In this document: one piece after another, positions 17,668-26,609 of the stretch
How positions within the stretch are numbered: position 1 is the first letter of the stretch
How the letters are laid out: every line of letters starts with the position of its first letter
Source of the DNA: BP-464 sp963825415
GTDB taxonomy: Bacteria; Actinomycetota; Thermoleophilia; Solirubrobacterales; Solirubrobacteraceae
Direction: 5' to 3'
Assembly: GCA_963825415.1 (NCBI GenBank)
Contig: CAWGTD010000006.1
Location: 248,001 to 312,000, forward strand
DNA length: 64,000 nt
Notes under the pieces: generated by a model
What the model was told of the DNA's origin: nothing
The model's input: the letters and a program-made list of their open reading frames with translations, nothing else
The model's database searches: none
Translations under genes and position numbers: made by a program

Positions 17668-18870
17668 TCAATAGGTGAGCACGCGGCCCTTGAGGGACGC
17701 GGCGGCCCGGCCCTGCGCGTAAATCGACTGCAGGAGGCCGATGGCCAACAGGGTGGTGATGACCGAACTGCCGCCATAGCTCATGAGCGGCAGGGGAATG
17801 CCGGTGATCGGCGCGATCCCGACGGTCATCCCTACGTTCACGAAGACCTGGAACATCAGCATCGCGACGATGCCTCCGGCGACCAGCGCGCCGAACAGGT
17901 TCTTCGAAAGGGTCAATATCCGTAGCCCGCGCCAGATCATCAGCGCGTAGAGCGACAGCACGAGTGCGGCGCCCACGAAGCCGTACCGCTCGCCCACCAC
18001 GGCGAAGACGAAGTCTGTGTGGTGCTCGGGCAGGAAGTTCAGCCGCGTCTGGGTGGCCTGGTCGCCGCGGCCGGTCCTCTGACCGGCACCGATGGCGATC
18101 TTCGACTGGTTCTGCTGGTAGCCCTGCTTCGCCGGGTTGTCGGTCGGATGCAGGAAGGCCGTGAGGCGGTCCTTCTGGTAGTCGTGCAGCACGGTCACGC
18201 CGGCCGCCGGCGCCGCGGCCAGGACGATCGCGATCGCCACCCCGCCGAGCGCGAACAGGCTCGCGAAGTGCCGCCAGTTGGTCCCCGCGACGAACAGCAC
18301 CGCGACGACCACGACGAGGTAGACCAGCGCCGACCCCAGGTCGGGCTGGGCCATGACGAGCGCCGCCGGGACGAGCGCGGCCAGCATCAGCCGGGCCGTC
18401 GTGTCGCGCTCCTGAAGACGCCGGATGCGATCGACCAGGAACGCCGACAGGGCGAGGATCACCAACACCTTGCCCAGCTCGGACGCCTGGAAGGAGAAGA
18501 ACGGCAGCGAGATCGCTCGCCGCGAGCCGCGCGCGACCGAGCCCAGCGCGCTGACGAGCAGGATCGTGCTGATCAGCACGGCGTAGAGGCCGTACTTCAG
18601 CTCGCGCAGCCGTGAGTAGTCGAGCCGCGTCAGGCCGGCGGCCATCAGCAGGCCGACCCCGAAGTACACGGCCTGACGGACCACGTAGAAGTTGGGTGTG
18701 ACGTTGGGGTCGTCCTTCGTCGCGCCGTGCAGCGTGATCAGCGATGCCGCGCAGATGCCCAGCACGGCCAGCAGCAGGACGGGGTCGAAGGGCAGCCCGC
18801 CGCGCCGCGGGGCCGGGACGCCCTCGGGCTGGGTCGGGTCGACGATCGGGGTCCGGGTCGTGACGCTCAA
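17668..18870 (-). CDS. rodA: RodA/FtsW-type SEDS glycosyltransferase
   Basis: 400 residues from a TTG at 18870 that overlaps the mrdA stop (TTGA). About ten hydrophobic helices, with SEDS motifs QASELGKVLVILALS, AQPDLGSALVY, the large loop with GYQQNQSKIAIGAG, and the C-terminal HHTDFVFAVVGERYGFVG and PLPLMSYGGSS. It polymerises lipid II into glycan strands together with PBP2 during lateral wall growth. Because of a frameshift in mrdA the frame is open through both genes; they are separate proteins. Confidence 0.96.
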   Translation of the reverse strand: MSVTTRTPIVDPTQPEGVPAPRRGGLPFDPVLLLAVLGICAASLITLHGATKDDPNVTPNFYVVRQAVYFGVGLLMAAGLTRLDYSRLRELKYGLYAVLISTILLVSALGSVARGSRRAISLPFFSFQASELGKVLVILALSAFLVDRIRRLQERDTTARLMLAALVPAALVMAQPDLGSALVYLVVVVAVLFVAGTNWRHFASLFALGGVAIAIVLAAAPAAGVTVLHDYQKDRLTAFLHPTDNPAKQGYQQNQSKIAIGAGQRTGRGDQATQTRLNFLPEHHTDFVFAVVGERYGFVGAALVLSLYALMIWRGLRILTLSKNLFGALVAGGIVAMLMFQVFVNVGMTVGIAPITGIPLPLMSYGGSSVITTLLAIGLLQSIYAQGRAAASLKGRVLTY

Positions 18871-21015
18871 TTCGTCCTCGACTTCCCGGAGACGACCTTC
18901 TCCTTGACCCCGAACCAGCGCGAGGCGATCAGGCGCGCGGCGGGCGCGGCCGCCTCGGCGCCGAAGCCGCCCTTCTCGACGGTCACGGCGATGATGATGC
19001 CGGGGTCGTTGGGGCGCCGGATGTCCTTGATCCAGCACACGTACCAGGACTGGTCGTATTCGAGCCCGTGGTCGAAGGTCTGCGCGGTGCCCGTCTTGCC
19101 GAAGACGGGCAGTTCGCCGTGGGGCCAGCCCGCCCACACGTCGGTCGACGTGCCGCCCGGGCGCGCTGGCCGCCAGCTGCAGCCCGTCGAGCACCGCCTG
19201 GCGGGCGAGCGGATCGATCTTGATGCGCCGCGCCGGGCCTGGGTTGATGCGCTGCACCAGCCGGCCGGTCGAGTCCTCGACCTCCAGGCCGAGGTGCGGG
19301 CGCGGCACGCGCCCGTCCATGGCGATCGCCGAGTAGGCGACCGCCATCTGCAGCGGCGAGGCCTGAACGTCGCCCTGGCCGACGGCGAGGTTGACGTTGT
19401 CGCCGACGGTCCACTCGCGCATGTCGGAGATGCCGCAACCCTGAGCCGCGGCGGCGTAGACCGAGTACTGCGGGCCCAGCGGGATGTGGCGCTTGCGCCG
19501 GCATGCGGCCTCGCGCTTGGCCACGCGGATGCGCCAGCGCCAGTCGGGCACGAGGCCCGTGTACTCGCCCGGCAGGTCGATCCCCGTGCGGCGGCCCAGC
19601 CCAAGGTCCTTGGCCATGTTCTGGATGACCTCGGTGCGGGCCGAGTTCGTGGCGATGCCCAGGTTGTAGAAGTAGACGTCGGAGGAGACCTTCAGCGCGT
19701 TGCGCATGTCGACGGTGCCGTAGACCGCCTTGCCGGCGTTGCAGCGCTCCTGGACCCCAATGTGGATGCAGCCGTTGTCGTTGACCGAGTAGGCCGGCGT
19801 GACGTCGCCGTTGCGCATGGCGGCCAGCGCGGTGATCGGCTTGAACGTCGAGCCCGTCGGATACAGGCCCTGGAGCGCGCGGTCGAACAGCGGCGCGCCG
19901 GTGGCCTCGGAGTTCAGCTCCTTGTAGGTCGAGTACGGGATCGGCTTGGTGAAGATGGTCGGGTCGAACGACGGCTCGGACCCCATCGCGTAGATCTCGC
20001 CGCTGGCCGGGTTCATCGCGACGAACGCGCCGGCCCGCGCCGGGTTGCCGTTGGCGTTGGCCAGCCCGACCGCGCGCTGGAGCGCCTGCTGCGCCTCCTT
20101 CTGCAGGCCCATGTCGAGCGAGAGCTTGATCTGGCGGCCGGCCACCGGCACGCGCCGCGAGCGCGACAGCTCGCCGATGAAGTTGCCGAGCGCGTCGACC
20201 TGCAGCACGCGCGCGCCGTCGCGGCCGCGCAGGTAGCGGTCGTAGGCGTACTCGATGCCGTTCTTGCCGACGATCGTGCCCTGGCGCACGCCGCTGAAGC
20301 GCTCCTGCTTGAGCTGGCCGGGCGAGACCTCGCCGACGTTGCCCAGCAGCTGAGCGGCGACCTCGTGGTTGGGATAGCGGCGCAGGTAGATCGTCTGGGG
20401 TGCGATCCCCGGATAGGACGCCTTGCGCTCCTCGAGGAAGTCGAGCACCGAGCGCGGCACGTCCACGCGCAGGGTCACCGCCGCGTAGGGCAGCACCGCC
20501 AGCGAGCGGATCACGCGCTTCTGGATCGTGGACGAGCGCATGTCGAGCACCTGTCCGAGCGACGCGAAGCGCGAATCGAGTGCCGCGGGCGCGGGCGGCT
20601 CGGGCGGCAGCGGCGGGGTGGCCTTCGGGTGCTTGGCGCGGTAGGCCGCCGAGTGGGTTCGCGTCCACTCGCGCGCCATCCGCGTGGCCTCCTGGCCCCA
20701 CTCGGCCGCCGCCGTGCGCTCGGCGTCGGGCAGCGAGCGGGGGTTGATCTGCACGACGTTGGCCAGCCGGCTGTCGACGATCGTCTGGCCGTTGCGGTCG
20801 ACGACGTCGCCGCGCGGCGCCTGGATGCGCTCGTCGCGGACGCGGTTCTGGTTGGCCTCGGCGAGGTACTCGTCGCCGGCCAGTACCTGCAGGTACCAGA
20901 GGCGGAAGAACACGATCGCGAACAGCGCGAGGGCGATGAAGCCCAGGCCCGCGACGCGCAGCGCGAGCTGCGGCGTGATCGGCGGCCGGCGGTCCTCGGG
21001 CTGGTAGTAGCTCAT
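18867..21015 (-). CDS. mrdA: Penicillin-binding protein 2 (frameshifted as read)
   Basis: About 715 residues once restored. An N-terminal membrane anchor (about 22-45) precedes the PBP dimerisation domain (APRGDVVDRNG) and the transpeptidase domain with the active-site SxxK at Ser389 (TGSTFKP), SxN read as SSDVYFYN, and KTG in VFGKTGTAQ. The last part, after about residue 620, is in another frame. Removing one base in the three-C run at 19156-19158 joins LAASAPG to GTSTDVWAGW. It cross-links side-wall peptidoglycan with RodA and MreBCD. Confidence 0.93.
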
Positions 21016-21024
21016 CCCGGCGCG

Positions 21025-21598
21025 CTATGCCTTCTGCAGCGGCGAGAGCCCGCCGGTCGTGTAGGCGCGGCGGCGGCGGCGGCGCGGATCCTCCGGCAGC
21101 ACCGGAGCGAGCCAGCGGCGCACCACGGCGGTCACCGGGAGGGCGAGCAGGGCGTCGAGGACGATCGTCGCCAGCGTCTGCTTGACCAGCAGCCAGCTCA
21201 CCGGCGCGTCGACGCCGAGCAGGAACTGGCCGATGCCGTAGCCGATCGTGTAGAGCGCGGCGGCGCCCGCGCCGAGCGCCAGCGGTGCCAGCGCGCTCTG
21301 CGGGTCGCGCACCTCGCGCAGCCGGCCCGACCAGTGCCCCACGCCGATCAGCACCAGCGAGGAAAGGCCCATCGTCTGCAGCAGCGCCACGTCGATCATC
21401 AGCCCGATCGCGAAGCCCATCGACGCACCGGCCACCGAGCCGCACAAGCAGGCCGACCGCCATCACCACGAGCGGCGAGATGTCGGCGATCGCGCCGAAG
21501 ACGGGGACCTGCGAGAACGCGACGAGCTGGACGAACACCAGCACCACGGCGAGGATCGCCAGGCGCATCAGCAGCCGCGTGTTGAGGTCGAGCGTCAC
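21025..21598 (-). CDS. mreD: Rod shape-determining protein MreD (frameshifted as read)
   Basis: Starts at a GTG at 21598 overlapping the mreC stop (GTGA). The first 51 residues hold two hydrophobic helices and end VVMAVGLL; the remainder, in another frame, continues CGSVAGASMGFAIGLMIDVALLQTMGLSSL (core GFAIGLMIDV) with further helices. One extra base in the AA at 21446-21447 explains the break. Restored length is about 190 residues with five to six membrane helices, normal for MreD. It is a partner of MreC in the elongation complex. Confidence 0.88.
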
Positions 21599-22476
21599 GG
21601 CTTGGGGCCTGTCGAGCGCACGGTCGAGCGGGTGAGCACCTGGACGACGTCGAGGTCGCGCAGGTCCGCGTAGGGCCGGATGTGCACCTGCTGGGAGCTC
21701 TCGAGCTCGTTGGGATCGACGCGCGTGACGACGCCGACCGGGATGTCGGGCGGGAAGTAGGAGGTCAGGCGCGCCGACTCGATGCCGGCGGTCACGACCT
21801 GCTGGCCGACGCGCACGCGGTCACCGCGCGGGATGCGCTGGAGCAGCAGGTCGTTGGGATTGCCGGGGGTGCCGGTCTGGACGATCCCCGCCACCCCCGA
21901 CTCGGCGATCCGGGCGGTGACGCCGCTGACCGCGTCGGTGAGCAGCGTGACCTGCGCGGCATCGCTGACGACCTTGGTCACGCGGCCGACGAGTCCCTCG
22001 CCGGTGATGACGGGGTCGTTGACCTTCACGCCGTCGCCCGAGCCGCGGTTGATGTTGACCGTCGAGTACCACAGCGTCGGCGAGCTGAGCACCACGCGCG
22101 CGGACACGGGTCTCATCTGGTCGAGTTGGAGCTCCTGGTCGAGGTTGAAGAGCTTCTGCAGGCGCTGCCCCTGCTGGGCGTCGACCGTCGCCCGCGCCAG
22201 CTTGGTGCGCAGCTCGTCGCGCTCCTTTTTCAGTGACTCGTTCTCGCCCTTGGCGTCGATCGTGTCGCCGAACCACCCGAAGAGGTCGCGCAGGGGCTTG
22301 ACCGCGGTGCTCGCGACGTTCTCGACGGGCGAGAACACCTCGAGGAATCCGCGCTGGGCGGCGTGGAGCCCGCCGCCGGCGGACTCACCGAAATATGCCG
22401 TCAGCAGTATCAGGGAGCTGGCAACGAGCAGTCCGAGGACTGCACGGCGCCGGCGAACCACTTTGCGGTCGTACAC
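21595..22476 (-). CDS. mreC: Rod shape-determining protein MreC
   Basis: 293 residues: a short cytoplasmic N-terminus (KVVRRRRAV), one membrane helix (about 12-28), a coiled coil (about 70-110, ENESLKKERDELRTKL), and the double beta-barrel periplasmic domain (about 115-285) with GEGLVGRVTKV and SGVAGIVQTG. MreC links MreB filaments to PBP2 in the elongasome. It lies 34 bases after mreB and overlaps mreD. Confidence 0.95.
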   Translation of the reverse strand: MYDRKVVRRRRAVLGLLVASSLILLTAYFGESAGGGLHAAQRGFLEVFSPVENVASTAVKPLRDLFGWFGDTIDAKGENESLKKERDELRTKLARATVDAQQGQRLQKLFNLDQELQLDQMRPVSARVVLSSPTLWYSTVNINRGSGDGVKVNDPVITGEGLVGRVTKVVSDAAQVTLLTDAVSGVTARIAESGVAGIVQTGTPGNPNDLLLQRIPRGDRVRVGQQVVTAGIESARLTSYFPPDIPVGVVTRVDPNELESSQQVHIRPYADLRDLDVVQVLTRSTVRSTGPKP

Positions 22477-22510
22477 GAAAAGGCTCTCGTCATGCGAACG
22501 GGGCGCATGA

Positions 22511-23560
22511 TCAATACCTGCGCCTTCGGTTTCGCGAATTCTTGTGGGTGCGGTGGATGACCTCGAACTCCTCGAGACTGCGGCCCGAGCCGACAGCCAC
22601 GCACGTCAGCGGGCTCTCGGCGAGGTGGGCCGGCATCTGCGTCTCCTCGCGCAGGCGCTCGTCGAGCCCCTGCAAGAGTGAGCCGCCGCCCGCGAGCATG
22701 ATGCCGCGATCCATGATGTCGGACGCCAGTTCCGGCGGCGTGCGGTCGAGTGTCTCCTTGACAGCGTCGATGATCATCGCCAAGGGCTCTTCCAGAGCCT
22801 GGCGGATCTCCTCGGAGGTGAGGACGACGGTCTTGGGCAACCCCGAAACCATGTCACGCCCGCGGATCTCCGCCTGGACCTCTTCCTCCATCGGGTACGC
22901 GGACCCGATCTCCAACTTGACCTCCTCGGCCGTCTGCTGGCCGATCAGAAGCTTGTACTCGCGCTTGGCGTAGTTGATGATCGCTTCGTCGAGCTCGTCG
23001 CCACCCACGCGGATCGACTGGCTCACGACGATGCCGCCAAGCGAGATCACGGCGACCTCGCTGGTACCGCCACCGATGTCGACAACCATCGATCCGGTCG
23101 GCTCCCCCACCGGCAGGCCGGCGCCGATCGCGGCGGCCATGGGCTCCTCGATCAGGTAGGCCTGCCGAGCGCCGGCGCTGAGGCACGCCTCCTCGACCGC
23201 GCGCTTCTCCACGCCGGTGACCCCGGAGGGCACGCAGACGACCACCCGGGGATGGGCCCACCGGTTCTGGTGGACCTTCTGGATGAAGTGGCGCAGCATC
23301 TCCTCGGTGACCTCGAAGTCAGCGATCACGCCGTCCTTCAGGGGCCGGATGGCCTGGATCGTGCCGGGCGTACGGCCCAGCATCCGCTTGGCCTCGATGC
23401 CGACGGCGTGGACCTCGCCGGTGCGCGAATCGATCGCGACGACCGACGGCTCGGAGAGGACGATGCCCCTCCCGCGGACGTATACGAGCGTGTTCGCGGT
23501 CCCGAGGTCGACCGCCATGTCGCGGCCGCCGAAGCCGGTGAGGTACGTGAAGAGACCCAT
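22511..23560 (-). CDS. mreB: Rod shape-determining protein MreB
   Basis: 349 residues with all actin-fold signatures: phosphate-1 DLGTANTLVY, connect-1, phosphate-2 VVDIGGGTSEVAVISLGGI (core DIGGGTSEVAV), and the adenosine motif LAGGGSLLQGLDERL. It forms membrane-bound filaments that guide the elongation machinery. It is the first gene of the mreBCD-mrdA-rodA-rng-rplU-rpmA run; the presence of a full mre operon suggests a rod-shaped cell or at least MreB-guided growth. Confidence 0.98.
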   Translation of the reverse strand: MGLFTYLTGFGGRDMAVDLGTANTLVYVRGRGIVLSEPSVVAIDSRTGEVHAVGIEAKRMLGRTPGTIQAIRPLKDGVIADFEVTEEMLRHFIQKVHQNRWAHPRVVVCVPSGVTGVEKRAVEEACLSAGARQAYLIEEPMAAAIGAGLPVGEPTGSMVVDIGGGTSEVAVISLGGIVVSQSIRVGGDELDEAIINYAKREYKLLIGQQTAEEVKLEIGSAYPMEEEVQAEIRGRDMVSGLPKTVVLTSEEIRQALEEPLAMIIDAVKETLDRTPPELASDIMDRGIMLAGGGSLLQGLDERLREETQMPAHLAESPLTCVAVGSGRSLEEFEVIHRTHKNSRNRRRRY

Positions 23561-23626
23561 GGGGGTACGGGTGTGCGGGGCGTCCCCGGCTCGATTTCCG
23601 TGCCGAGCAACGTCCTCGCGGGGGCC

Positions 23627-23632
23627 AGTGTA
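23627..23632 (-). promoter_or_regulatory. Candidate -10 box upstream of mreB
   Basis: On the minus strand the hexamer reads TACACT, 67 bases before the mreB start, in the 135-base gap after maf. A -35 element of good quality is not visible at 16-18 bases (CTGACA lies too far at 21). This is the only plausible promoter seen for the long shape operon. Confidence 0.3.
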
Positions 23633-23695
23633 CCGACCCCCTACTTGACGCTTTGTCAGCGCAAGCGCGCGTGCTTGGCCGAAAACGGCTGGAAA

Positions 23696-24232
23696 TCAAG
23701 CGTCTCGGAGCGCCTCGAGGGCGGCGACCGGAAGGCCGACGACGTTGAGGTAGTCGCCCTCGATGCGTTCGACGAGCGCGGCGCCGATCCCCTGGATCGC
23801 GTAGCCGCCCGCGCGATCGCGCCACTCCCCCGATGCGACGTAGCGGGCGATCGCGACGTCATCGAGGGCGCGGAACGTCACGCGGGTGCGCTCGTGGCCG
23901 ACGGTGATGACGTCGCCCTGCACCAGGGCGAACCCGCTGACCACGTCGTGGGTCCGCCCGCTCAGGGCACGCAGCGTCGCCTCGGCCTCGGCCTCGTCGG
24001 CCGGCTTGGGCCAGAGCCGCCCGTCGAGGGCGACCACCGTGTCGACTCCCAGCACCACCTCCCCCGCCTCGGCCCGCGCGCAGGCCTTGTCCCGCGCGTT
24101 GAGCACGGCGACCTCGGTGGGATCGCCCTGGGCGACCTCGTCGACCGATGCGGGGCGCACCTCGAACTCCAGGCCCGCGGCGGCGAGGATCTCGCGCCGC
24201 CGCGGCGAGGCCGATGCGAGGACGAGCCTCAC
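23696..24232 (-). CDS. maf: Maf-family nucleoside triphosphate pyrophosphatase
   Basis: 178 residues from a GTG-free ATG at 24232, overlapping ndk. Starts with the Maf signature LASASPRRREIL; VLGVDTVVALDG and SGRTHDVVSGFAL are the other conserved blocks. Maf proteins hydrolyse dTTP, UTP or modified nucleotides and affect septation when overproduced. Its neighbour ndk also acts on nucleoside triphosphates. Confidence 0.95.
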   Translation of the reverse strand: MRLVLASASPRRREILAAAGLEFEVRPASVDEVAQGDPTEVAVLNARDKACARAEAGEVVLGVDTVVALDGRLWPKPADEAEAEATLRALSGRTHDVVSGFALVQGDVITVGHERTRVTFRALDDVAIARYVASGEWRDRAGGYAIQGIGAALVERIEGDYLNVVGLPVAALEALRDA

Positions 24233-24636
24233 CCCAGGTCGGGGAAGAACAGCGACGCCTCGCGAGCGGCGGACTCCGCGGAATCGGAGCCGTGGACCAT
24301 GTTCTGGCCGACCGCGATGGCGAAGTCGCCGCGGATCGAGCCGGTCGTCGCCTCCAGCGGGTTGGTAGCGCCGATCACCTGGCGGGCGGCGACGACCGCC
24401 TGGTCGCCCTCGAGCACCATCGCGACCAGCGGGGCCGACGTGATGAACTCGACGAGCTCGCCGAAGAACGGCTTGCCCTCGTGCTCGGCGTAATGCTGCT
24501 TTGCCAGCGCCTCGTCGACCTGCATGTGCTTCAGCGCGACGATGCGCAGGCCCTTGCGTTCGAAGCGGGCGATGATCTCGCCGGTCAGGCCGCGCGCGAA
24601 CGCGTCGGGCTTGACCAGGATGAGCGTCCGGTCCAC
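24229..24636 (-). CDS. ndk: Nucleoside diphosphate kinase
   Basis: 135 residues, standard length. Start DRTLILVKPDAFARG; the catalytic histidine is in NMVHGSDSAESAAREASLFF (core NMVHGSDS, about residue 115). It equilibrates the nucleoside triphosphate pool using ATP. It overlaps maf by four bases. Confidence 0.98.
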   Translation of the reverse strand: MDRTLILVKPDAFARGLTGEIIARFERKGLRIVALKHMQVDEALAKQHYAEHEGKPFFGELVEFITSAPLVAMVLEGDQAVVAARQVIGATNPLEATTGSIRGDFAIAVGQNMVHGSDSAESAAREASLFFPDLG

Positions 24637-24666
24637 TGCGTCTCCTCGAGTCGTTGTCTTACGGGG

Positions 24667-25191
24667 TTACGACGGCTCGGCGGCCGTCTCTTCGGCCGCC
24701 GCGGCCGGCCTGCGCCGGCGCGTCCGCCGCGGCGGGATCGCCCCGGGGACCTCGGCCTCGCAGTAGGGGCAGATCGGCCACTGCGGGTCCAGCGGCTTGC
24801 CGCACACGACGCACGGGTCCTTGAGCTTGCGCATGCAGCTCGGGCAACGCAGGAAGTCGCGCTCGACCTCGTGGTCGCAATGCGGGCAGAGCAGGTAGTG
24901 CAGCTGGTGCAGCCGCGCCTCGGCGGTCTGCATCTCCAGCTCGCGCTCGCGGACATCCTCGAGGTACTCCGGCGGCCGCACGATCATGTAGACGATCGAC
25001 CCGACGAACGGGAACAGGCTCGCCGCCGTCGAGCACGCGATCAGCATCGGGTCCTCGATGCGCCGCCGGGCGTCCGCGTAGGTCCAGTAGACCAGCGCCA
25101 GCCAGACGACGACCATGAACAGGATCAGCAGGCGAACGGCCAGGTCGAGGCCGCTCGAGTTGATCCCGAAGATCGCGAGCATCGCGAGCAT
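24667..25191 (-). CDS. Membrane protein with double zinc ribbon
   Basis: 174 residues from an ATG at 25191; a GTG at 25215 would add eight residues. Two hydrophobic segments (about 10-38 and 50-72) are followed by two zinc-ribbon pairs, CPHCDHEVERDFLRCPSC and CVVCGKPLDPQWPICPYC, and an Arg/Ala-rich tail. The same layout occurs in actinobacterial membrane proteins of unknown role. It sits between ndk and a tiny membrane protein downstream of folC, so it is probably part of the valS operon. Confidence 0.8.
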   Translation of the reverse strand: MLAMLAIFGINSSGLDLAVRLLILFMVVVWLALVYWTYADARRRIEDPMLIACSTAASLFPFVGSIVYMIVRPPEYLEDVRERELEMQTAEARLHQLHYLLCPHCDHEVERDFLRCPSCMRKLKDPCVVCGKPLDPQWPICPYCEAEVPGAIPPRRTRRRRPAAAAEETAAEPS

Positions 25192-25215
25192 GGTCGGAGA
25201 GCTTAGGGACCCCAC

Positions 25216-25332
25216 CTACAGGAAGATCCGGCCGAAGACGTAGCCCAGCGCGAAGAACACGAGGATCACCAGCGCGACGATGATCGCCACGGCGGCGACC
25301 ATCGCCAGGACGCTCGGCCCTGAATCGTTCAC
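25216..25332 (-). CDS. 38-residue single-helix membrane peptide
   Basis: Starts at a GTG at 25332 that overlaps the folC stop (GTGA) and has a strong ribosome site GGAAGGGGGG just upstream. After NDSGPS the rest is one hydrophobic helix (LAMVAAVAIIVALVILVFFA core) ending GRIFL. Translational coupling and a strong ribosome site favour a real small protein. Function unknown. Confidence 0.6.
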   Translation of the reverse strand: MNDSGPSVLAMVAAVAIIVALVILVFFALGYVFGRIFL

Positions 25333-26609
25333 AGCGAAGCCCCCCTTCCAGAGCCCGGCGGGCGCAGGAGGTCGGCGAGCAGGTACACCGAGCCCGTGGC
25401 GAGCACGACGCCGCCGCGGCCGGCGAGCTCGCGCCCGAACTCGACGGCGGCGCGCGGGTCGCGCTCGGTGTGCACCGCCTCGGCGGCGATGCCGCCGACC
25501 TGGCGCGACAGCGAGACCAGCGTGGCCGGCGAGAGAGCGCGCCGATTGGCGATCCGGCAGAAGACCACCTGGTCGCAGAGCGGCAGGAGCGTGCGCAGCA
25601 TCGACGCGGGGTCCTTGTCGTCGAGGATCGAGACGACGGCTACCAGCGGCCGTCCGGCCAGGTAGCCGGGCAGGGCTTCGACCAGCGCCGCCATGCCCGC
25701 CGCGTTGTGTGCACCGTCGAGCACGAGCTGCTCGTCGATCACCTCGAAGCGGCCCGGGACGGTCACGTGCGCGGCGGCGTCGGCGACCGCGTCGGGATCG
25801 AGCTCGCCGAGGAACGCCTCGGCGGCGGTGCGGGCGACCGAGAAGTTGCGCCGCTGGTAGCCGACCCCGCCGCCGGGACCCACAAGCTCGACGCCCGGGT
25901 CGGCCGGCGCCTCGATGACGCTGGCCTCGCGCTCGGCGGCGATCGCATCGACGACAGCGCGTGCGTCCGGGTGCAGCCCGGGCCCGACCACGAGCGTCGC
26001 GCCGGGCCTGATCACATCGGCCTTCTCGGAGGCGATGTCGCCGATCGTCGGCCCCAGCCAACGCGTGTGCTCGAGCTCGACGTTTGTCAGCACCTGCACG
26101 CTGGAGTTCAGGACGTTGGTCGCGTCGAAGCGCCCGCCGAGGCCGGCCTCGACAACGGCTGCCTCGACCTCGCGCCTGGCCAGCTCCGAAAGCGCCGCGG
26201 CGGTCAGCGCCTCGAACTGCGTGACGCGGTCGTCGCCGACAAGCGTGTGGTCGACGAGGCTCGCCGCGTGGGCGGCGCGCTGGACGGCGCCCGCGAAGTC
26301 CTCGTCGGGAACGTCGGTGTCGGCCACCCGCAGGCGCTCGGTGAACGACACGAGGTGCGGGGACAAATACGCGCCGGTTCGCAGCCCGTGGCGCTCGAGG
26401 ATCGCGGCGGCCATGCGCGTCGTCGAGCTCTTGCCGTTGGACCCGACGACGTGGATCGCGGGGAACTCGTTCTGCGGCTGGTCGAGCGCGGTGAGCAGCC
26501 GGCGCATGCGGTCCAGGCCGAAGCGCATGCCGAACAGCTCGAGGCCGAGCAGATAACGCTCGGCGTCGGCGATCGTCCAGCGCCCCGCGCCCTTGGCCGG
26601 CTGACCCAT
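25329..26609 (-). CDS. folC: Folylpolyglutamate/dihydrofolate synthase
   Basis: 426 residues. Mur-ligase-type ATP-binding loop VVGSNGKSSTTRM (about residue 52), then AYLSPHLVSFTERLRV, VEAGLGGRFDATNV and LDGAHNAAGM, the FolC signature motifs. It adds glutamate to folates (and may also make dihydrofolate). It overlaps valS by one base (TGATG). Confidence 0.95.
   Translation of the reverse strand: MGQPAKGAGRWTIADAERYLLGLELFGMRFGLDRMRRLLTALDQPQNEFPAIHVVGSNGKSSTTRMAAAILERHGLRTGAYLSPHLVSFTERLRVADTDVPDEDFAGAVQRAAHAASLVDHTLVGDDRVTQFEALTAAALSELARREVEAAVVEAGLGGRFDATNVLNSSVQVLTNVELEHTRWLGPTIGDIASEKADVIRPGATLVVGPGLHPDARAVVDAIAAEREASVIEAPADPGVELVGPGGGVGYQRRNFSVARTAAEAFLGELDPDAVADAAAHVTVPGRFEVIDEQLVLDGAHNAAGMAALVEALPGYLAGRPLVAVVSILDDKDPASMLRTLLPLCDQVVFCRIANRRALSPATLVSLSRQVGGIAAEAVHTERDPRAAVEFGRELAGRGGVVLATGSVYLLADLLRPPGSGRGASL

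Noticed and set aside
17668..21015. One 1115-residue frame that would fuse PBP2 with RodA
   Set aside because: The frame runs on only because an extra base at 19156-19158 puts the first part of mrdA into the frame of rodA. The true mrdA end and the rodA TTG start are both present at 18867-18870.
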